Positions 41,126 to 50,914 of a stretch of 64,000 bases of DNA are shown in pieces (position 1 is the stretch's first letter; each line of letters begins with the position of its first letter). The translations under genes and the position numbers were made by a program. The stretch covers positions 1 through 64,000 of the forward strand of contig JAOSJV010000011.1 of NCBI GenBank assembly GCA_027493935.1, in the 5' to 3' direction. The stretch comes from Burkholderiales bacterium (lineage in GTDB: Bacteria > Pseudomonadota > Gammaproteobacteria > Burkholderiales > SG8-39). The notes beneath the pieces are model-generated. The model was given only the letters and a program-made list of their open reading frames with translations. It was not told where the DNA came from and did no database searches.

Positions 41126-43054
41126 GTGAGTCCGCGATCGGCCCGCTACGCGCCGATCGAGAGCTATGCCGCGATCGGCGACTGCCACGGCGCGGCGCTG
41201 GTCGGCCGCGACGGCAGCATCGACTGGTGCGCCCTGCGACGGTTCGACGCCCCGCCGGTGTTCCTGCGCCTGCTCGACGTCGAGCGGGGCGGCTGCTGGG
41301 CCATCGGTCCGCAGGCCGAGTTCCGCGCGGCGCGGCGCTACCTCGACGGCACGAACGTCCTGCGCACCGTCTTCACCACCGGCGACGGCGAGGCGGCGCT
41401 CACCGATCTCATGCCCGTCGGCCGCCGCCTGGACGCCGGCACGCACGACTACGTCTCGCTCGTTGCGCCGGGATGGTTGATCCGGCGCGTGACCGGGCTG
41501 CGCGGCCGGGTGCGGTTCGCGCTGCGCTACCGCCCGTCGGCCGACTATGCGCGCGCGCGGCCGGCGTTGCGGCTGGAGCGCGGCGCGCTGCGCGGCCACG
41601 GCGTACCGGCGTTGTACGGCGCGCCCGAGTGCACGATCGAAGGCGACGTGGCGGCGACGGCATTCGAGATCGCCGCGGGCGAGACGCGCGACTTCGTGCT
41701 CGCGGCCAACACCGAGGCCGAGCACCCGCCGGCTGCGCGGGTCGACGAGTTCGTCGCCGCGACGCGGGCGTTCTGGACCGAGTGGATCGGCTACTGCCGC
41801 TACCGGGGTCCGCACGCCGAGCTCGTGCGGCGCAGCGCGCTCGCGCTCAAGCTGATGACCTACGCCCCGACCGGAGCGCTGGTGGCCGCGCTCACGACGT
41901 CCTTGCCCGAAGCGCTCGGCGGCGGCCGCAACTGGGACTACCGCTTCTGCTGGCTGCGCGACTCGGGATTCGCGCTCTATGCGCTCGCGGCGCTCGGCTA
42001 CGGCGGCGAGGCGCGGCGCTTCCACGAGTTCCTCGCCGAGGCGTGCCGGCAGACGCTGCCCGACATCCACATCATGTACGGCATCCGCCACGAGGTGGAG
42101 CTCGCCGAGCAAGAGCTCGCGCACCTGGATGGCTACGCCTCGAGCCGACCGGTGCGCATCGGCAACGGCGCCTACACGCAGCACCAGATCGACGTGTACG
42201 GCGAGATCCTCGATCTTGCACACCTGTACCAGAGCCTCGGGGGCGAGCTCGGCGAGCAGTACCGGCGCCTGCTCGGCACCTTCGCCGCGTTCGTCGCACG
42301 CCATTGGAACGAGCCCGACCAGGGGCTGTGGGAGATGCGCGGGCCGCCGCGCCATCACGTGCACGGCAAGCTGATGAGCTGGGCGGCGCTCGACCGCGCG
42401 GCCGAGCTGCTGCCCGACGCGGCGCGCTGGCGCGCGGCCGCCGACGAGGTGCGCAGGTCCCTCCTTGCCGAGGCCGTCGACCCCGAGGGCGGTCATCTAC
42501 GTCAGGCCTACGACGGCGGCGTCGACGCGGCCGTCTTGCTCGCCCCGCTGCTCGGCTTCGCGCTCGACGAATCGGCCCTTGCGCGCACGGTAGCGGTGGT
42601 CGAGCGCGAGCTCGCCCGCGGCGACTACCTCCTGCGCTACGCCGGCGACGACGGCCTCGAGGGCGGCGAGGGCGCGTTTCTCGCCTGCAGCTTCTGGCTG
42701 GTCGACGCGAAGCTCGCGCTCGGGCGGCTCGCGGAGGCGCGCGCGCTGTTCGAGCGACTCGCCGCGTGCGCGAACGACGTCGGCCTCTACGCCGAGGAGA
42801 TCGAACCGGCGAGCGGCGCCTTCCTCGGCAATTTCCCGCAGGCGTTCACCCACCTCGGGCTGGTCGGCTCGGCGGTCAACCTCGAGCTCTTCGAGCGCCA
42901 TGGTGTGGCCGCGATGCGCTGCTCGCACGCGGTGCGCGTGCGGCGCATGATCGGCGCCACTTTCGGCTGGCGCGGGGTGCTTGCCGCGCTGCGCACGAGC
43001 GGCCGCCTCGGCCGCATCCGGTCCTCGCGCGCCTCGATGCTCGCATGGCCTTGA
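41126..43054 (+). CDS. Glycoside hydrolase family 15 protein (glucoamylase-like)
   Basis: A 642-residue cytoplasmic enzyme. The N-terminal trehalase-like domain (IGDCHGAALVGRDGSIDWCA, residues 15-34) is followed by the (alpha/alpha)6 barrel with EALGGGRNWDYRFCWLRDSG, LWEMRGPPRHHVHGKLMSWA and GLYAEEIEPASGAFLGNFPQ, where the catalytic Glu pair lies in WEMRG and YAEEIEP. The family hydrolyses alpha-glucosides from the non-reducing end (glucoamylase, trehalase, glucodextranase); the substrate here is not certain, but trehalose or glycogen-type glucans are likely. The GTG at 41126 is preceded by GGGGAGG; the nearby ATG at 41124 is out of frame. Its stop overlaps the next ATG (TGATG). Intact. Confidence 0.9.
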   Translation: MSPRSARYAPIESYAAIGDCHGAALVGRDGSIDWCALRRFDAPPVFLRLLDVERGGCWAIGPQAEFRAARRYLDGTNVLRTVFTTGDGEAALTDLMPVGRRLDAGTHDYVSLVAPGWLIRRVTGLRGRVRFALRYRPSADYARARPALRLERGALRGHGVPALYGAPECTIEGDVAATAFEIAAGETRDFVLAANTEAEHPPAARVDEFVAATRAFWTEWIGYCRYRGPHAELVRRSALALKLMTYAPTGALVAALTTSLPEALGGGRNWDYRFCWLRDSGFALYALAALGYGGEARRFHEFLAEACRQTLPDIHIMYGIRHEVELAEQELAHLDGYASSRPVRIGNGAYTQHQIDVYGEILDLAHLYQSLGGELGEQYRRLLGTFAAFVARHWNEPDQGLWEMRGPPRHHVHGKLMSWAALDRAAELLPDAARWRAAADEVRRSLLAEAVDPEGGHLRQAYDGGVDAAVLLAPLLGFALDESALARTVAVVERELARGDYLLRYAGDDGLEGGEGAFLACSFWLVDAKLALGRLAEARALFERLAACANDVGLYAEEIEPASGAFLGNFPQAFTHLGLVGSAVNLELFERHGVAAMRCSHAVRVRRMIGATFGWRGVLAALRTSGRLGRIRSSRASMLAWP

Positions 43055-43700
43055 TGCGGCTCCGACGCCTTGGCGTTCGATCGCTGGCGGCCCGCCCGGT
43101 CGTCGCCTTGCTGATCGCTCTTGGGCCCGGACCGAACCCGGCCGAGGCGCGGTCCGGCAAGGAAATGCGGTGCGAGCCATCCGCAATCGTCGTGTCCGGT
43201 GCGCATGTCGCCGACCGCGTCGACGCATGCGCCGCGGTTCGCGATGCGCTTGAATTCCTTGCACCGCTGGATATGCCGTCGGCGGGTCGCGTGACGGTCG
43301 AGCTCGTAGCCGCGCTGCCCCCGAACGGCGAGCAGCACGCGGTCGGTCGCTACGATGCGCGGCGCCAAGTGATCGCGCTGCTCGACTACGGCGCTGCAGC
43401 CGCGGCCGCAAGCCAAGGTCCGCCGTCCCTCGGCATTCCCATGAACCGCGCGCTCTGGCGCAGCTACGTGGCGCACGAGTACATCGCCGCGGTGGTCCAA
43501 CTGGGCACGCTGCCGGACGCCGAGCGCAAGGCGGTTCTCGGGCACTACGCCGATGCGCAGGCGTTCGGCGCGAGAAGCGAGATCAGCATGCTCTACTATC
43601 TGATGAATCCGGGCATGTTTGCGGTCAAGGCCTACCTGCACTTCAGGAATCCGCGCAATGGCCCGCAGTTCGTCACCCGCTTGCTCGAGGGGGCGGTTGA
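43054..43700 (+). CDS. Exported protein of unknown function, one-base error near the end
   Basis: About 215 residues. The ATG at 43054 overlaps the GH15 stop; the N-terminus (VRSLAARPVVALLIALG, then NPAEA) is a signal peptide. The mature part contains ALEFLAPLDMPSAGRVTVEL, a LWRSYVAHEYIAAVVQLGTL segment that looks a little like a metal or protease site (AHEYIAA), and MLYYLMNPGMFAVKAYLHFR. As written the frame runs on through the antisense of the next gene. Adding one G to the G5 run at 43689-43693 places a TGA at 43698-43700, and the same correction fixes the convergent gene. I do not recognise a characterised family. The two genes overlap tail to tail by 28 bases. Confidence 0.68.
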
Positions 43701-45382
43701 CCGGCACCCGCGCACCTCGATCGCCGCCGGCCCGCCACAGCGCTTGCGAACGGCCCGCGCGCCCCTCTCGCTCGAGCTTGAGCAGGTGCGCGAGCAGCGA
43801 CCGGGCCGCGATGCCGTAGCGCTCGCGCGGCACGTCGTCGTAGACCGCCGGCACCAGCGCCTCGAGCGTCGACGCGCCCGCCGCGCGCAGCCGCGCGAGC
43901 ACTTTGTTCTCGCGGTCGCGGCGGTGGATGATGATCCGCTCGATGACCTCGCGCGGGTTGCCCATCAGGAAGCCATGGCCAGGCGCGACGTAGTCGATCT
44001 CCTCGGCGAATAGCGCCTCGAGCGAGGCGAGGTAGGCGGCCATGTCGCCGTCGGGCGGGTTGATGATCACCGTCGAGCCCTGCATCACGTGGTCGCCAGC
44101 GAAGAGCAGCCGCTCCTCCTCGAGCAGGTAGCAGAGCTGATTCGACGCGTGGCCGGGCGTGTGGATCACGCGCAGCGTCGCGCCGCCGGCGCTGAGGCGC
44201 TCGCCGTGGGCGAGCGCCCGGTCGGGGCGGAAGGTCGCGTCCTGGCGCTCCGGGTGGCGCGCGAGCATGCCGAGCGTCGTCGCCCCGGTGCGTGCGCGCA
44301 AGCGGGCAGCCGCCGGCGAGTGGTCGACGTGGGTGTGCGTGCACAGGATCAGGCGGATCGGCCCCGGCGCCGCGGCGACCACCGCGTCGACGTGCGCCTC
44401 GATCGCGGGGCCCGGGTCGATCACCGCGACCCCGGTCGAGGCGTTGCCGACGAGATAGGTGTTGGTGCCCGGCCCGGTCATCATCCCGGGATTGGCCGCG
44501 GTGACGCGCACAATGCGCTCCGAGAGGCGCACCGGCACGCCGGGCACGATCTCGCAGGAGGCGACGCCCTCCCCGCCGGATCGAGCTTGCACACCTCAGC
44601 GTAGGCGAAGTCTCCGGGAACAGCACGCGCGGGCCCGCGCGGCTCTCGGCTCGGCGCGGCGCCATCAGCGGCAGCGGCCGCTCCGAGCGCGCGTGGGCGA
44701 GGATCTCGTCGACCGTGCGGAAGCGCGCCAGCGTCTCGAGCGTCTTGATGGTGGGATAGAGCAGGTCGAGCTCGCCGCGACGGTTGCGCGCCAGCGCGGT
44801 CGCCGGCGCGAGCCAGTCGTGATGCATCAGTTCGGCGCCGTCGTGCTCGGCCACCTGCCGCTCCGGTGCGCGCGCGACGAAGAAGCGCGTGTCGAACCGC
44901 CGCGGCCGGCCGGCCTGCGTGATCCAGCGGTCGAGGTAGGCCATGCGGTCGGTGGCGAGCGTGAGCCGCGCGGCGCGCAGCATCTCGGCGAACCGCAGGC
45001 GCCCGCCGATCATCGCCCGCCGGGCCGCGGCGAGCTCCGCGCCGCGCTCGCGGTCGATCGTGAGCGGTGCGCCGGCCGCGTCGCAGGCGAGCAGAAGGCC
45101 CGCCTCCTCGAAGCACTCGCGCGCGGCGGCGATCCAGTAGGCGAGGCCGCCCTGCGGCACGCCAAGCGCGCGGCTCGCGTGCGCGTCGTCCAGGCCGCGG
45201 CACAGCCCGGCGAGCGCCGGGTCGTGGTCGGCCGCGTCGAGCGCACCGCCGGGGAAGACGTACGCGCCGCCGGCGAACGCCGCACCGTCGGTGCGCCTGA
45301 GCAGCAGCACCTCGCAGTGGGCGCGCGCATCGCGCAGCAGGACGAGCGTCGCAGCAGGACGCGGGACGACTGGCGCTGTCAT
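43673..45382 (-). CDS. NUDIX hydrolase fused to an MBL-fold hydrolase, frameshifts
   Basis: One protein of about 570 residues. The N-terminal half from MTAPVVPRPAATLVLLRDAR is a NUDIX domain, with GGAYVFPGGALDAAD and AARECFEEAGLLLACD. The C-terminal half is a metallo-beta-lactamase domain: NPGMMTGPGTNTYLVG, the zinc motif LCTHTHVDHSPAAARL, VIHTPGHASNQL, AGDHVMQGS and APGHGFLMG, then LLAHLLKLEREGRA. Between them GDFAYAEVCKLDPAG and EIVPGVPVRLSERIVRVTAA show continuous homology without a stop, so I treat it as a fusion. Frame changes lie near 44615, at the C4 run 44571-44574 and at 43689-43693; the last repaired base gives a stop at 43673. The MBL half resembles LACTB2-type RNA or thioester hydrolases; the joint substrate is unknown. 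Confidence 0.8.
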   Translation of the reverse strand: MTAPVVPRPAATLVLLRDARAHCEVLLLRRTDGAAFAGGAYVFPGGALDAADHDPALAGLCRGLDDAHASRALGVPQGGLAYWIAAARECFEEAGLLLACDAAGAPLTIDRERGAELAAARRAMIGGRLRFAEMLRAARLTLATDRMAYLDRWITQAGRPRRFDTRFFVARAPERQVAEHDGAELMHHDWLAPATALARNRRGELDLLYPTIKTLETLARFRTVDEILAHARSERPLPLMAPRRAESRAGPRVLFPETSPTLRCASSIRRGGRRLLRDRARRAGAPLGAHCARHRGQSRDDDRAGHQHLSRRQRLDRGRGDRPGPRDRGARRRGGRRGAGADPPDPVHAHPRRPLAGGCPLARTHRGDDARHARAPPGAPGRDLPPRPGARPRRAPQRRRRDAARDPHARPRVESALLPARGGAAALRWRPRDAGLDGDHQPARRRHGRLPRLARGAIRRGDRLRRAWPWLPDGQPARGHRADHHPPPRPREQSARAAARGGRVDARGAGAGGLRRRAARALRHRGPVAARAPAQARARGARGPFASAVAGRRRSRCAGAGQPPPRASG

Positions 45383-45680
45383 TCGTGCCTCGAGTTCGGG
45401 CTCCTGGATCGGACGATGATGCACGACGCGACGCCGCCGTGCAGGACCGCGCACGCCGGTCGCCGGACGGCAGTCGCCGCGAGTGTGGCATCATCCGCCC
45501 CGCGCAGCGCTGCGCCCGAGCGGGCGCACGGCCCGACATCGCACGATCGGAGCAGACCATGTTGCAATTTCCGCCGGCGCTACTTGTCGCCCGCGTCGTT
45601 CGACGAGTGCCTGCTCGGCGAGAACGGGAGGCCGGGCCAGGCCACGGAGTCCCCGGGCGAGAAACCGAAGCGAGCCCGCG

Positions 45681-46148
45681 ATGACCGACGCGGTCACCCT
45701 TACCGTCAACGGCAAGCGCCGCACGGTCCAGGCGCCGGAGACGACCCCGCTCGTCCATGTCCTGCGAAACGAGCTCGGGCTGAAGGGTACGCGGTTCGGC
45801 TGCGGCGCCAACCAGTGCGGCGCGTGCCACGTGCTGCTCGACGGACGCTCGGTGCCCGCCTGCGACACGCCGCTCTGGGCGGCGGCCGGGAAGCACGTCG
45901 TCACGGTCGAGGGGCTCGCGACGCCGGAGCGGCCGCACCCGCTGCAGCGCGCGCTGATCGAGGAGCAAGCCGGCCAGTGCGGCTTCTGCCTCTCCGGCAT
46001 CCTGATCAGCGCCGCGGCGCTGCTCGAGCACAACACCGCACCCACCGAAGCGGACGTGCGCACCGCGCTCGACCGGCACCTGTGCCGCTGCGGCGCGCAC
46101 AACCGCATCGTGCGCGCGGTGCTGCGCGCGGCAAGGCAGCGCGCATGA
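45681..46148 (+). CDS. (2Fe-2S)-binding small subunit of a molybdenum hydroxylase
   Basis: A 155-residue ferredoxin-type subunit. The plant-type cluster is CGANQCGACHVLLDG (with an earlier Cys in FGCG), and the second 2Fe-2S helical domain has CGFCLSGILISAAALL and HLCRCGAHNRI. It transfers electrons from the Mo-pterin subunit encoded next, as in isoquinoline 1-oxidoreductase and nicotinate dehydrogenase. The start at 45681 is fixed by MTDAVTLTVNGKRRTV. Its TGA overlaps the next ATG (ATGA). No separate FAD subunit is present, so a cytochrome may accept the electrons. The 298 bases upstream contain only a weak 41-codon frame starting at 45559, ending in an ATGA overlap with this gene. Confidence 0.9.
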   Translation: MTDAVTLTVNGKRRTVQAPETTPLVHVLRNELGLKGTRFGCGANQCGACHVLLDGRSVPACDTPLWAAAGKHVVTVEGLATPERPHPLQRALIEEQAGQCGFCLSGILISAAALLEHNTAPTEADVRTALDRHLCRCGAHNRIVRAVLRAARQRA

Positions 46149-48260
46149 GCACCGCGGAGGTGAAGCTGCCCGGCAACCTGCAGACCAACCGCAGGCTGTC
46201 GCAGTGGGTAAGGGTCGAGCCCGCCGGGACGGTGGCGGTCTCGTCGGGCAAGGTCGAGATCGGCCAGGGCATCCTGACCGCGCTCGCGCAGATCGCCGCC
46301 GAGGAGCTCGACATCGGGCTCGCACGGATCCGCATGGTCCCGGCGACGACCGCCGCGAGCCCGGACGAGGGCGTCACGTCCGGCAGCCTGTCGGTCCAGG
46401 ATTCGGGCGCCGCGATCCGCCAGGCATGCGCGGAGACCCGCGCGATCTACCTCGCCGAGGCGGCGGCCGAGCTCGGCGTCGGCGCCGAGGCGCTGCGCAT
46501 CGAGGACGGCGCGATCATCGCCGCCAACGGCCGGCGCACGAGCTACTGGGCGCTTGCCGACGACGCCCTGCTCGACCGCGAGGCGACCGGCCAGGTCGCG
46601 CCGAAGCCGCCGAACGCGTACCGCACGGTCGGCCGCCCGGCCCCGCGGCTCGACCTTCCGGACAAGGTGCTCGGCCGGCCGCGCTTCATCCATGACCTCG
46701 AGCTGCCCGGCATGCTGCACGGGCGCGTGGTGCGCCCGGCTTCGCGCGGCGCGCGCCTCGTCGCGGTCGACGAGGCGCCGGTGCGCGCGCTACCTGGCGT
46801 GGTGGCACTGGTGCGCGACGGCAGCTTCCTCGGCGTGCTCGCCGAGCGCGAGGCGCAGGCGATCAAGGCCGCGGAGACCCTCGCCGCGCATGCGGACCTG
46901 GGAGGAGCGCGACACGCTGCCCGACCGCGGCGCGCTCGCGGACTGGCTGCGCTCGGCCGAGCGCGAGACCAAGGTGATCGAGGAGCGCGCCGCCGGGTCG
47001 CGTCCGGCGCGCACTCTCTCGGCGAGCTTCACACGGCCGTACACCGCGCATGCCTCGATCGGCCTGTCGTGCGCGATCGCGCACTGGACCGCGCCCGGCG
47101 CGCTGGCGGTCTGGACTCACAGCCAGGGCATCTACAATCTGCGCGCGGATCTCGCGCTCACGCTCAAGCTGCCACCGGCGGCGATCACGGTGCAGCATGC
47201 CGAGGGCGCCGGCTGCTACGGCCACAACCCGGCCGACGACGTGGCGCTCGATGCCGCGCTGCTCGCGCGCGCGGCCGGCGGGCGCCCGGTCCGCGCGCAG
47301 TGGTCGCGCGCCGACGAGCTCGCCTGGGAGCCGCACGGTCCGGCGATGGTGGTGGACGTGAGCGCCGGGCTGGACGCCGAGGGCCGCGTCGTGCAGTGGG
47401 TGCTCGAGAACTTCTCGAACGGCCACACTTCGCGCCCCGGGCGCGCCGACCAGCCGACGCTGCTCGCCGCCCGGCACCTCGCCGAGCCCTTTGCCGCACT
47501 GCCGGCGGTCAATCCGCCGATGCCGGGCGGCGGCCAGGAGCGTAACGCCGTGCCGCTCTACGATTTCCCCGGCCGGCGCATCACCTGCCACCGCGTGCTC
47601 GAGATGCCGCTGCGCACCTCGGCGCTGCGCGCGCTCGGCGCCTTCGCGAACGTGTTCGCGATCGAGTCGTTCATGGACGAGCTCGCGGCGGCGGCCGGAA
47701 AGGACCCGCTCGAGTACCGCCTGATGCACCTCGCGGACCCGCGCGGCCGCGCGGTGATCGAGGCGGCCGCGAAGCGCGCCGGCTGGTCCGGCCATCGCAA
47801 GGCCGAGGGCCGCGGCCTCGGCATCGGGTTCGCGAAATACAAGAACCTCGGCGCCTACTGCGCCGTGGTGGCCGAGGTCGAGGCCGAGCGGGAAATCCGC
47901 GTCCGCAAGCTCACGATCGCAGCCGACGTCGGGCTCGCGGTGAACCCCGACGGCGTCGCGAACCAGATCGAAGGCGGAGCGGTCCAGGCGGTGAGCTGGA
48001 CGCTGAAGGAGGCGATCCCCTTCGACCGCCGGCGCGTCACCATCGCGGCGTGGGAGGACTACCCGATCCTGCGCTTCCCCGAGGTGCCGGCGGTGGAAGT
48101 CGAGCTCCTGAACCGGCCCGAGGAGCGCGCGGTCGGCGCCGGCGAGGGAGCGCAAGGCCCGACCGCGGCGGCGATCGGCAACGCGGTGTTCGACGCACTC
48201 GGCGTGCGCGTGCGCGACCTGCCGATCACGCCCGAGCGCATCATCGCGGCGATGGCCTGA
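46145..48260 (+). CDS. Molybdopterin-binding large subunit of a xanthine dehydrogenase-family hydroxylase, one frameshift
   Basis: About 705 residues. The N-terminal part has [20 protein letters not shown], with the Mo-cofactor gly-rich GIGQG region, [20 protein letters not shown], and after a frame change at 46897-46898 (one extra C) [80 protein letters not shown] and the C-terminal [20 protein letters not shown]. The GAGEGAQGP segment holds the active-site Glu position. It hydroxylates a heterocyclic or aldehyde substrate using water; similar pairs act on nicotinate, isoquinoline and aldehydes. The actual substrate cannot be read. Confidence 0.88.
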
Positions 48261-48322
48261 GCGCGCGCCACCGCGCGCGCGCCACGCGGCGCGATCGGAC
48301 AGGTCCGCAGCAGCGGCGTCAA

Positions 48323-49210
48323 ATGGCAAACCCCGGATTGCACGGTGTCTTTCCCTACCTCGTCTCGCCGATCGACGCGTCCGGCGCGGTGTTGACCGGC
48401 GTACTCGCACGCCTGTGCGAGGATCTCGTCGCGGCCGGCGTGCACGGCCTCACGCCGCTCGGCTCGACCGGCGAGTTCGCCTATCTCTCGTGGCCGCAGA
48501 AGCGGCGCATCGTCGAGACCGTGGTCGAGGCGGCGCGCGGGCGCGTGCCGGTGGTGGCGGGCGTCGCCGCAACCACCGTCGCCGAAGCCGTGCGGCAGGC
48601 GCGCGAGCTCGAGGCGCTCGGCTGCGACGGCATTCTCGCGATCCTCGAGGCCTACTTCCCGGTGCCGGACGACGGCGTGTACGGGTACTTCGCGGCGATC
48701 GCGCAGGCGGTGTCGCTGCCGGTCGTGCTCTACACCAACCCGAACTTCCAGCGCTCGGACTTGAGCCTGCCGGTGATCGAGCGCCTGAGCCACGTGCCGA
48801 ACGTCCGCTACATCAAGGACGCCTCGTTCAACACCGGCCGGCTGCTGTCGATCGCCAATCGCGTGGGCGACCGGATGAAGGTGTTCGCCGCCTCTGCGCA
48901 CATCCCCGTCTGCGTGATGCTGATCGGCGGCGTCGGCTGGATGGCGGGACCTGCATGTCTCGCACCGCGCCAGAGCGTCGCGCTCTACGACCTCTGCCGG
49001 CGCGCCGCCTGGGACGAGGCGATGGCGCTGCAGCGGCGGCTCTGGGACCTGAACCAGGCCTTCGCCAGGTACAACCTTGCCGCCTGCATCAAGGGCGGCC
49101 TCGAGCTGCAGGGCTACGCGGTCGGCGCGCCGCTCGCACCGCAGGCGCCGCTTCCGCCCGAGGGCCGTGAGGAGCTCCGACGCGCGCTGGCGGCGGTCGG
49201 CGCGCTGTAG
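48323..49210 (+). CDS. DapA-family (dihydrodipicolinate synthase/N-acetylneuraminate lyase) aldolase
   Basis: A 295-residue class I aldolase. It has [20 protein letters not shown] at the start, the GSTGE-type loop [36 protein letters not shown] and the Schiff-base Lys in [13 protein letters not shown]. The family spans lysine synthesis, sialate lyases and catabolic pyruvate aldolases; the Tyr of classical DapA (VYNVP) is replaced by LYTNPNF, which favours a catabolic member. It follows the molybdenum hydroxylase by 62 bases and may process its product. Intact. Confidence 0.88.
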   Translation: MANPGLHGVFPYLVSPIDASGAVLTGVLARLCEDLVAAGVHGLTPLGSTGEFAYLSWPQKRRIVETVVEAARGRVPVVAGVAATTVAEAVRQARELEALGCDGILAILEAYFPVPDDGVYGYFAAIAQAVSLPVVLYTNPNFQRSDLSLPVIERLSHVPNVRYIKDASFNTGRLLSIANRVGDRMKVFAASAHIPVCVMLIGGVGWMAGPACLAPRQSVALYDLCRRAAWDEAMALQRRLWDLNQAFARYNLAACIKGGLELQGYAVGAPLAPQAPLPPEGREELRRALAAVGAL

Positions 49211-49253
49211 GCACTCGCCCGGTGCGGTCCGCCCGCAGATGGGCTAAGCTGGC

Positions 49254-49803
49254 CTGTGCGCCCGGCGAGCGTGGTCGGGCTCTGGGCAGGAGCGCTCCGC
49301 CGCGCGTCCGCAAACGGGTTCCAATGACCGTCGCTCGATTGGCAAGACGCGGTCGGCTGGCCGCGCCCGCGCTCTTCCTGTTCCGCGAAGGCCGCCGCGA
49401 GAACGCGCCGATGGTCGAGCGCGCCGAGGGCCTCAGCGACGACGACCTGCGTCGCTTCTCGCGCCGGCTCGCCGGACTGCCACCGCCGGCACCGCCGCCG
49501 GAAGCGCCCGACCCCGGGCGCTTCGCGCGCGGCCGCGCGCTTGCCGGCGAACGGCACTGCCCGGTCTGCCACAACCCGGATTTTTCCGGTCGCGAGCAGA
49601 TGCCGCGCCTCGCGCACCAGCGCGAGGACTACCTGCTGAAGGCGCTGCGCGACTTCAGGCGCGGCACCCGCATCGGCTACGGCGGTGCGATGGCGAGCGA
49701 GCTCGCGGGGCTCGCCGAAGCCGAACTCGCCGATCTCGCCCACTACCTCGCGCACTTCGCGCAGCCGTCCGGCCCGAATGCCGGGATGGCCGGGGCCCGG
49801 TAG
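49254..49803 (+). pseudogene. Diheme cytochrome c remnant (first heme site destroyed)
   Basis: The C-terminal domain from about 49370 is good: LFLFREGRRENAPM, AEGLSDDDLRRFSRRLAGLP, RGRALAGERHCPVCHNPDFS with the heme CPVCH, MPRLAHQREDYLLKALRDFR and the final LADLAHYLAHFAQPSG. The N-terminal half expected in this c4/c553-like family is damaged. Around 49254-49270 a CxxCH should occur but reads CAPGERG, with the residues for ACH missing, and PSLDWQDA near 49332 lies in another frame. No continuous signal peptide precedes it. A stand-alone start at ATG 49324 would give a 159-residue, monoheme protein without a signal, which could not be exported. Decay is favoured over sequence error because the first heme motif itself is absent. 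Confidence 0.72.
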
Positions 49804-49809
49804 CGCGCA

Positions 49810-50776
49810 ATGCCCACCGCGCCGCGACGTCGGATCCTGCCGCCGGCCACGGCGCTGGCGCTCGCGGCGCCCGGTATGGCGGTCGATGCGCTCGCCCAGC
49901 AGGCGGGCGAGCGTCCGCCCACGCTGCCGGCCGTCGTGGTCACGGCGACGCGCGAGGCGCAGTCGAGCTTCGACCTGCCGATGGCGATCGACGCGGTGGG
50001 CCGCGAGCGGATGACGGACGAACGCCCTGGCGTCGGTCGCGCGCTTCGACACCGACGGCTACCGGCAGTGGAGCAGCGCGCGCAAGGATCAGCGCAACGC
50101 CAGGCTCCGCTACGCCGATGCGAGCGGCGGCGCGTGGACGTTCGTCGCGAACGCGCTCGACGAGGGTGGCGTCAAGGCGCTCGTGGGCGACGATGGCGAG
50201 CTCGCCGCGGCCGTGTTCGACATCGACACGCGCGACGAGATCGTCGTCGACACGAGCATCGGCGGCCGCACGACCTACCGCAACGCCAGCGCGACGCGCC
50301 GGCGCGGCGTCGAGCTCGCGTACTCGGCGCGGCTAGCCGCCAGCGTCAACGTGTACTTCTCCGCGACTTGGCTCGACGCCAGGTTCAGGGATGCGTTCGT
50401 TGGCGCGGCCGGCCCGGTGGCCGCGGGCAATCGCCTGCCGGGCGTGCCAAGGTACACGATCGCCGCCGAGGCGACCTGGCGGCACGCGTCGACCGGCTTC
50501 GGCGCCGGCGTCGAGGCGCGCTGGAACGCGAAGGTCTGGGTCGACGACCGCAACACCGAGGCGGCGGCGGACTACTTCGTGGCGAACCTGCACGCCGGCT
50601 TCGAGCAGCGCGCCGGGCGGTGGCGCCTGCGGGAGTTCGTGCGCGTGGACAACGTGCTCGGCCGCGAGTACGTCGGCGCGGTGTACGTCAACGAATGCAA
50701 CGGCCGCGATTTCGCACCGGCGCCGGAGCGCGCGTTCGTCTTCGGCCTGAGTGCGGCGTACGCGTTCGGCTCCTGA
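49810..50776 (+). pseudogene. TonB-dependent receptor remnant with large internal deletions
   Basis: The N-terminus has a signal-like segment and the plug start: ATALALAAPGMAVDALAQQA, LPAVVVTATREAQSSFDLPM, AIDAVGRERM. It then breaks near 50030 and resumes, in other frames, with RFDTDGYRQWSSARKDQRNA, LRYADASGGAWTFVANALD near 50050-50160, and the final barrel FDIDTRDEIVVDTSIGGRTT to FRRDNVLGREYVGAVY-type FVRVDNVLGREYVGAVYVNE and the terminal FVFGLSAAYAFGS. Receptors of this kind have about 700 residues; fewer than 330 codons remain, with both the plug remainder and middle strands missing. Frame changes alone cannot explain that. It adjoins the cytochrome remnant by six bases. Confidence 0.8.
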
Positions 50777-50914
50777 GGCCACCTGGAACCGGACGGCAAC
50801 AATCTGAAACATTCGCCCATCGCAGCAGCAAATCTCCCGAAACATACTGCGGCTAGGATCTCTCCGCTCGAGCTCGACGGGCTCGATCGATCCCCACCGA
50901 AAGAGGAGACCTCG

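Noticed and set aside
43700..44013. Read-through extension of the exported protein past 43700
   Set aside because: It is the antisense of the MBL domain and disappears when one G is added at 43689-43693.
45559..45684. A 41-codon ORF before the (2Fe-2S) subunit gene, ending in an ATGA overlap
   Set aside because: Coupled overlap is suggestive, but the peptide is Arg-rich with no family features and another frame in the same stretch looks equally coding-like; not enough support.
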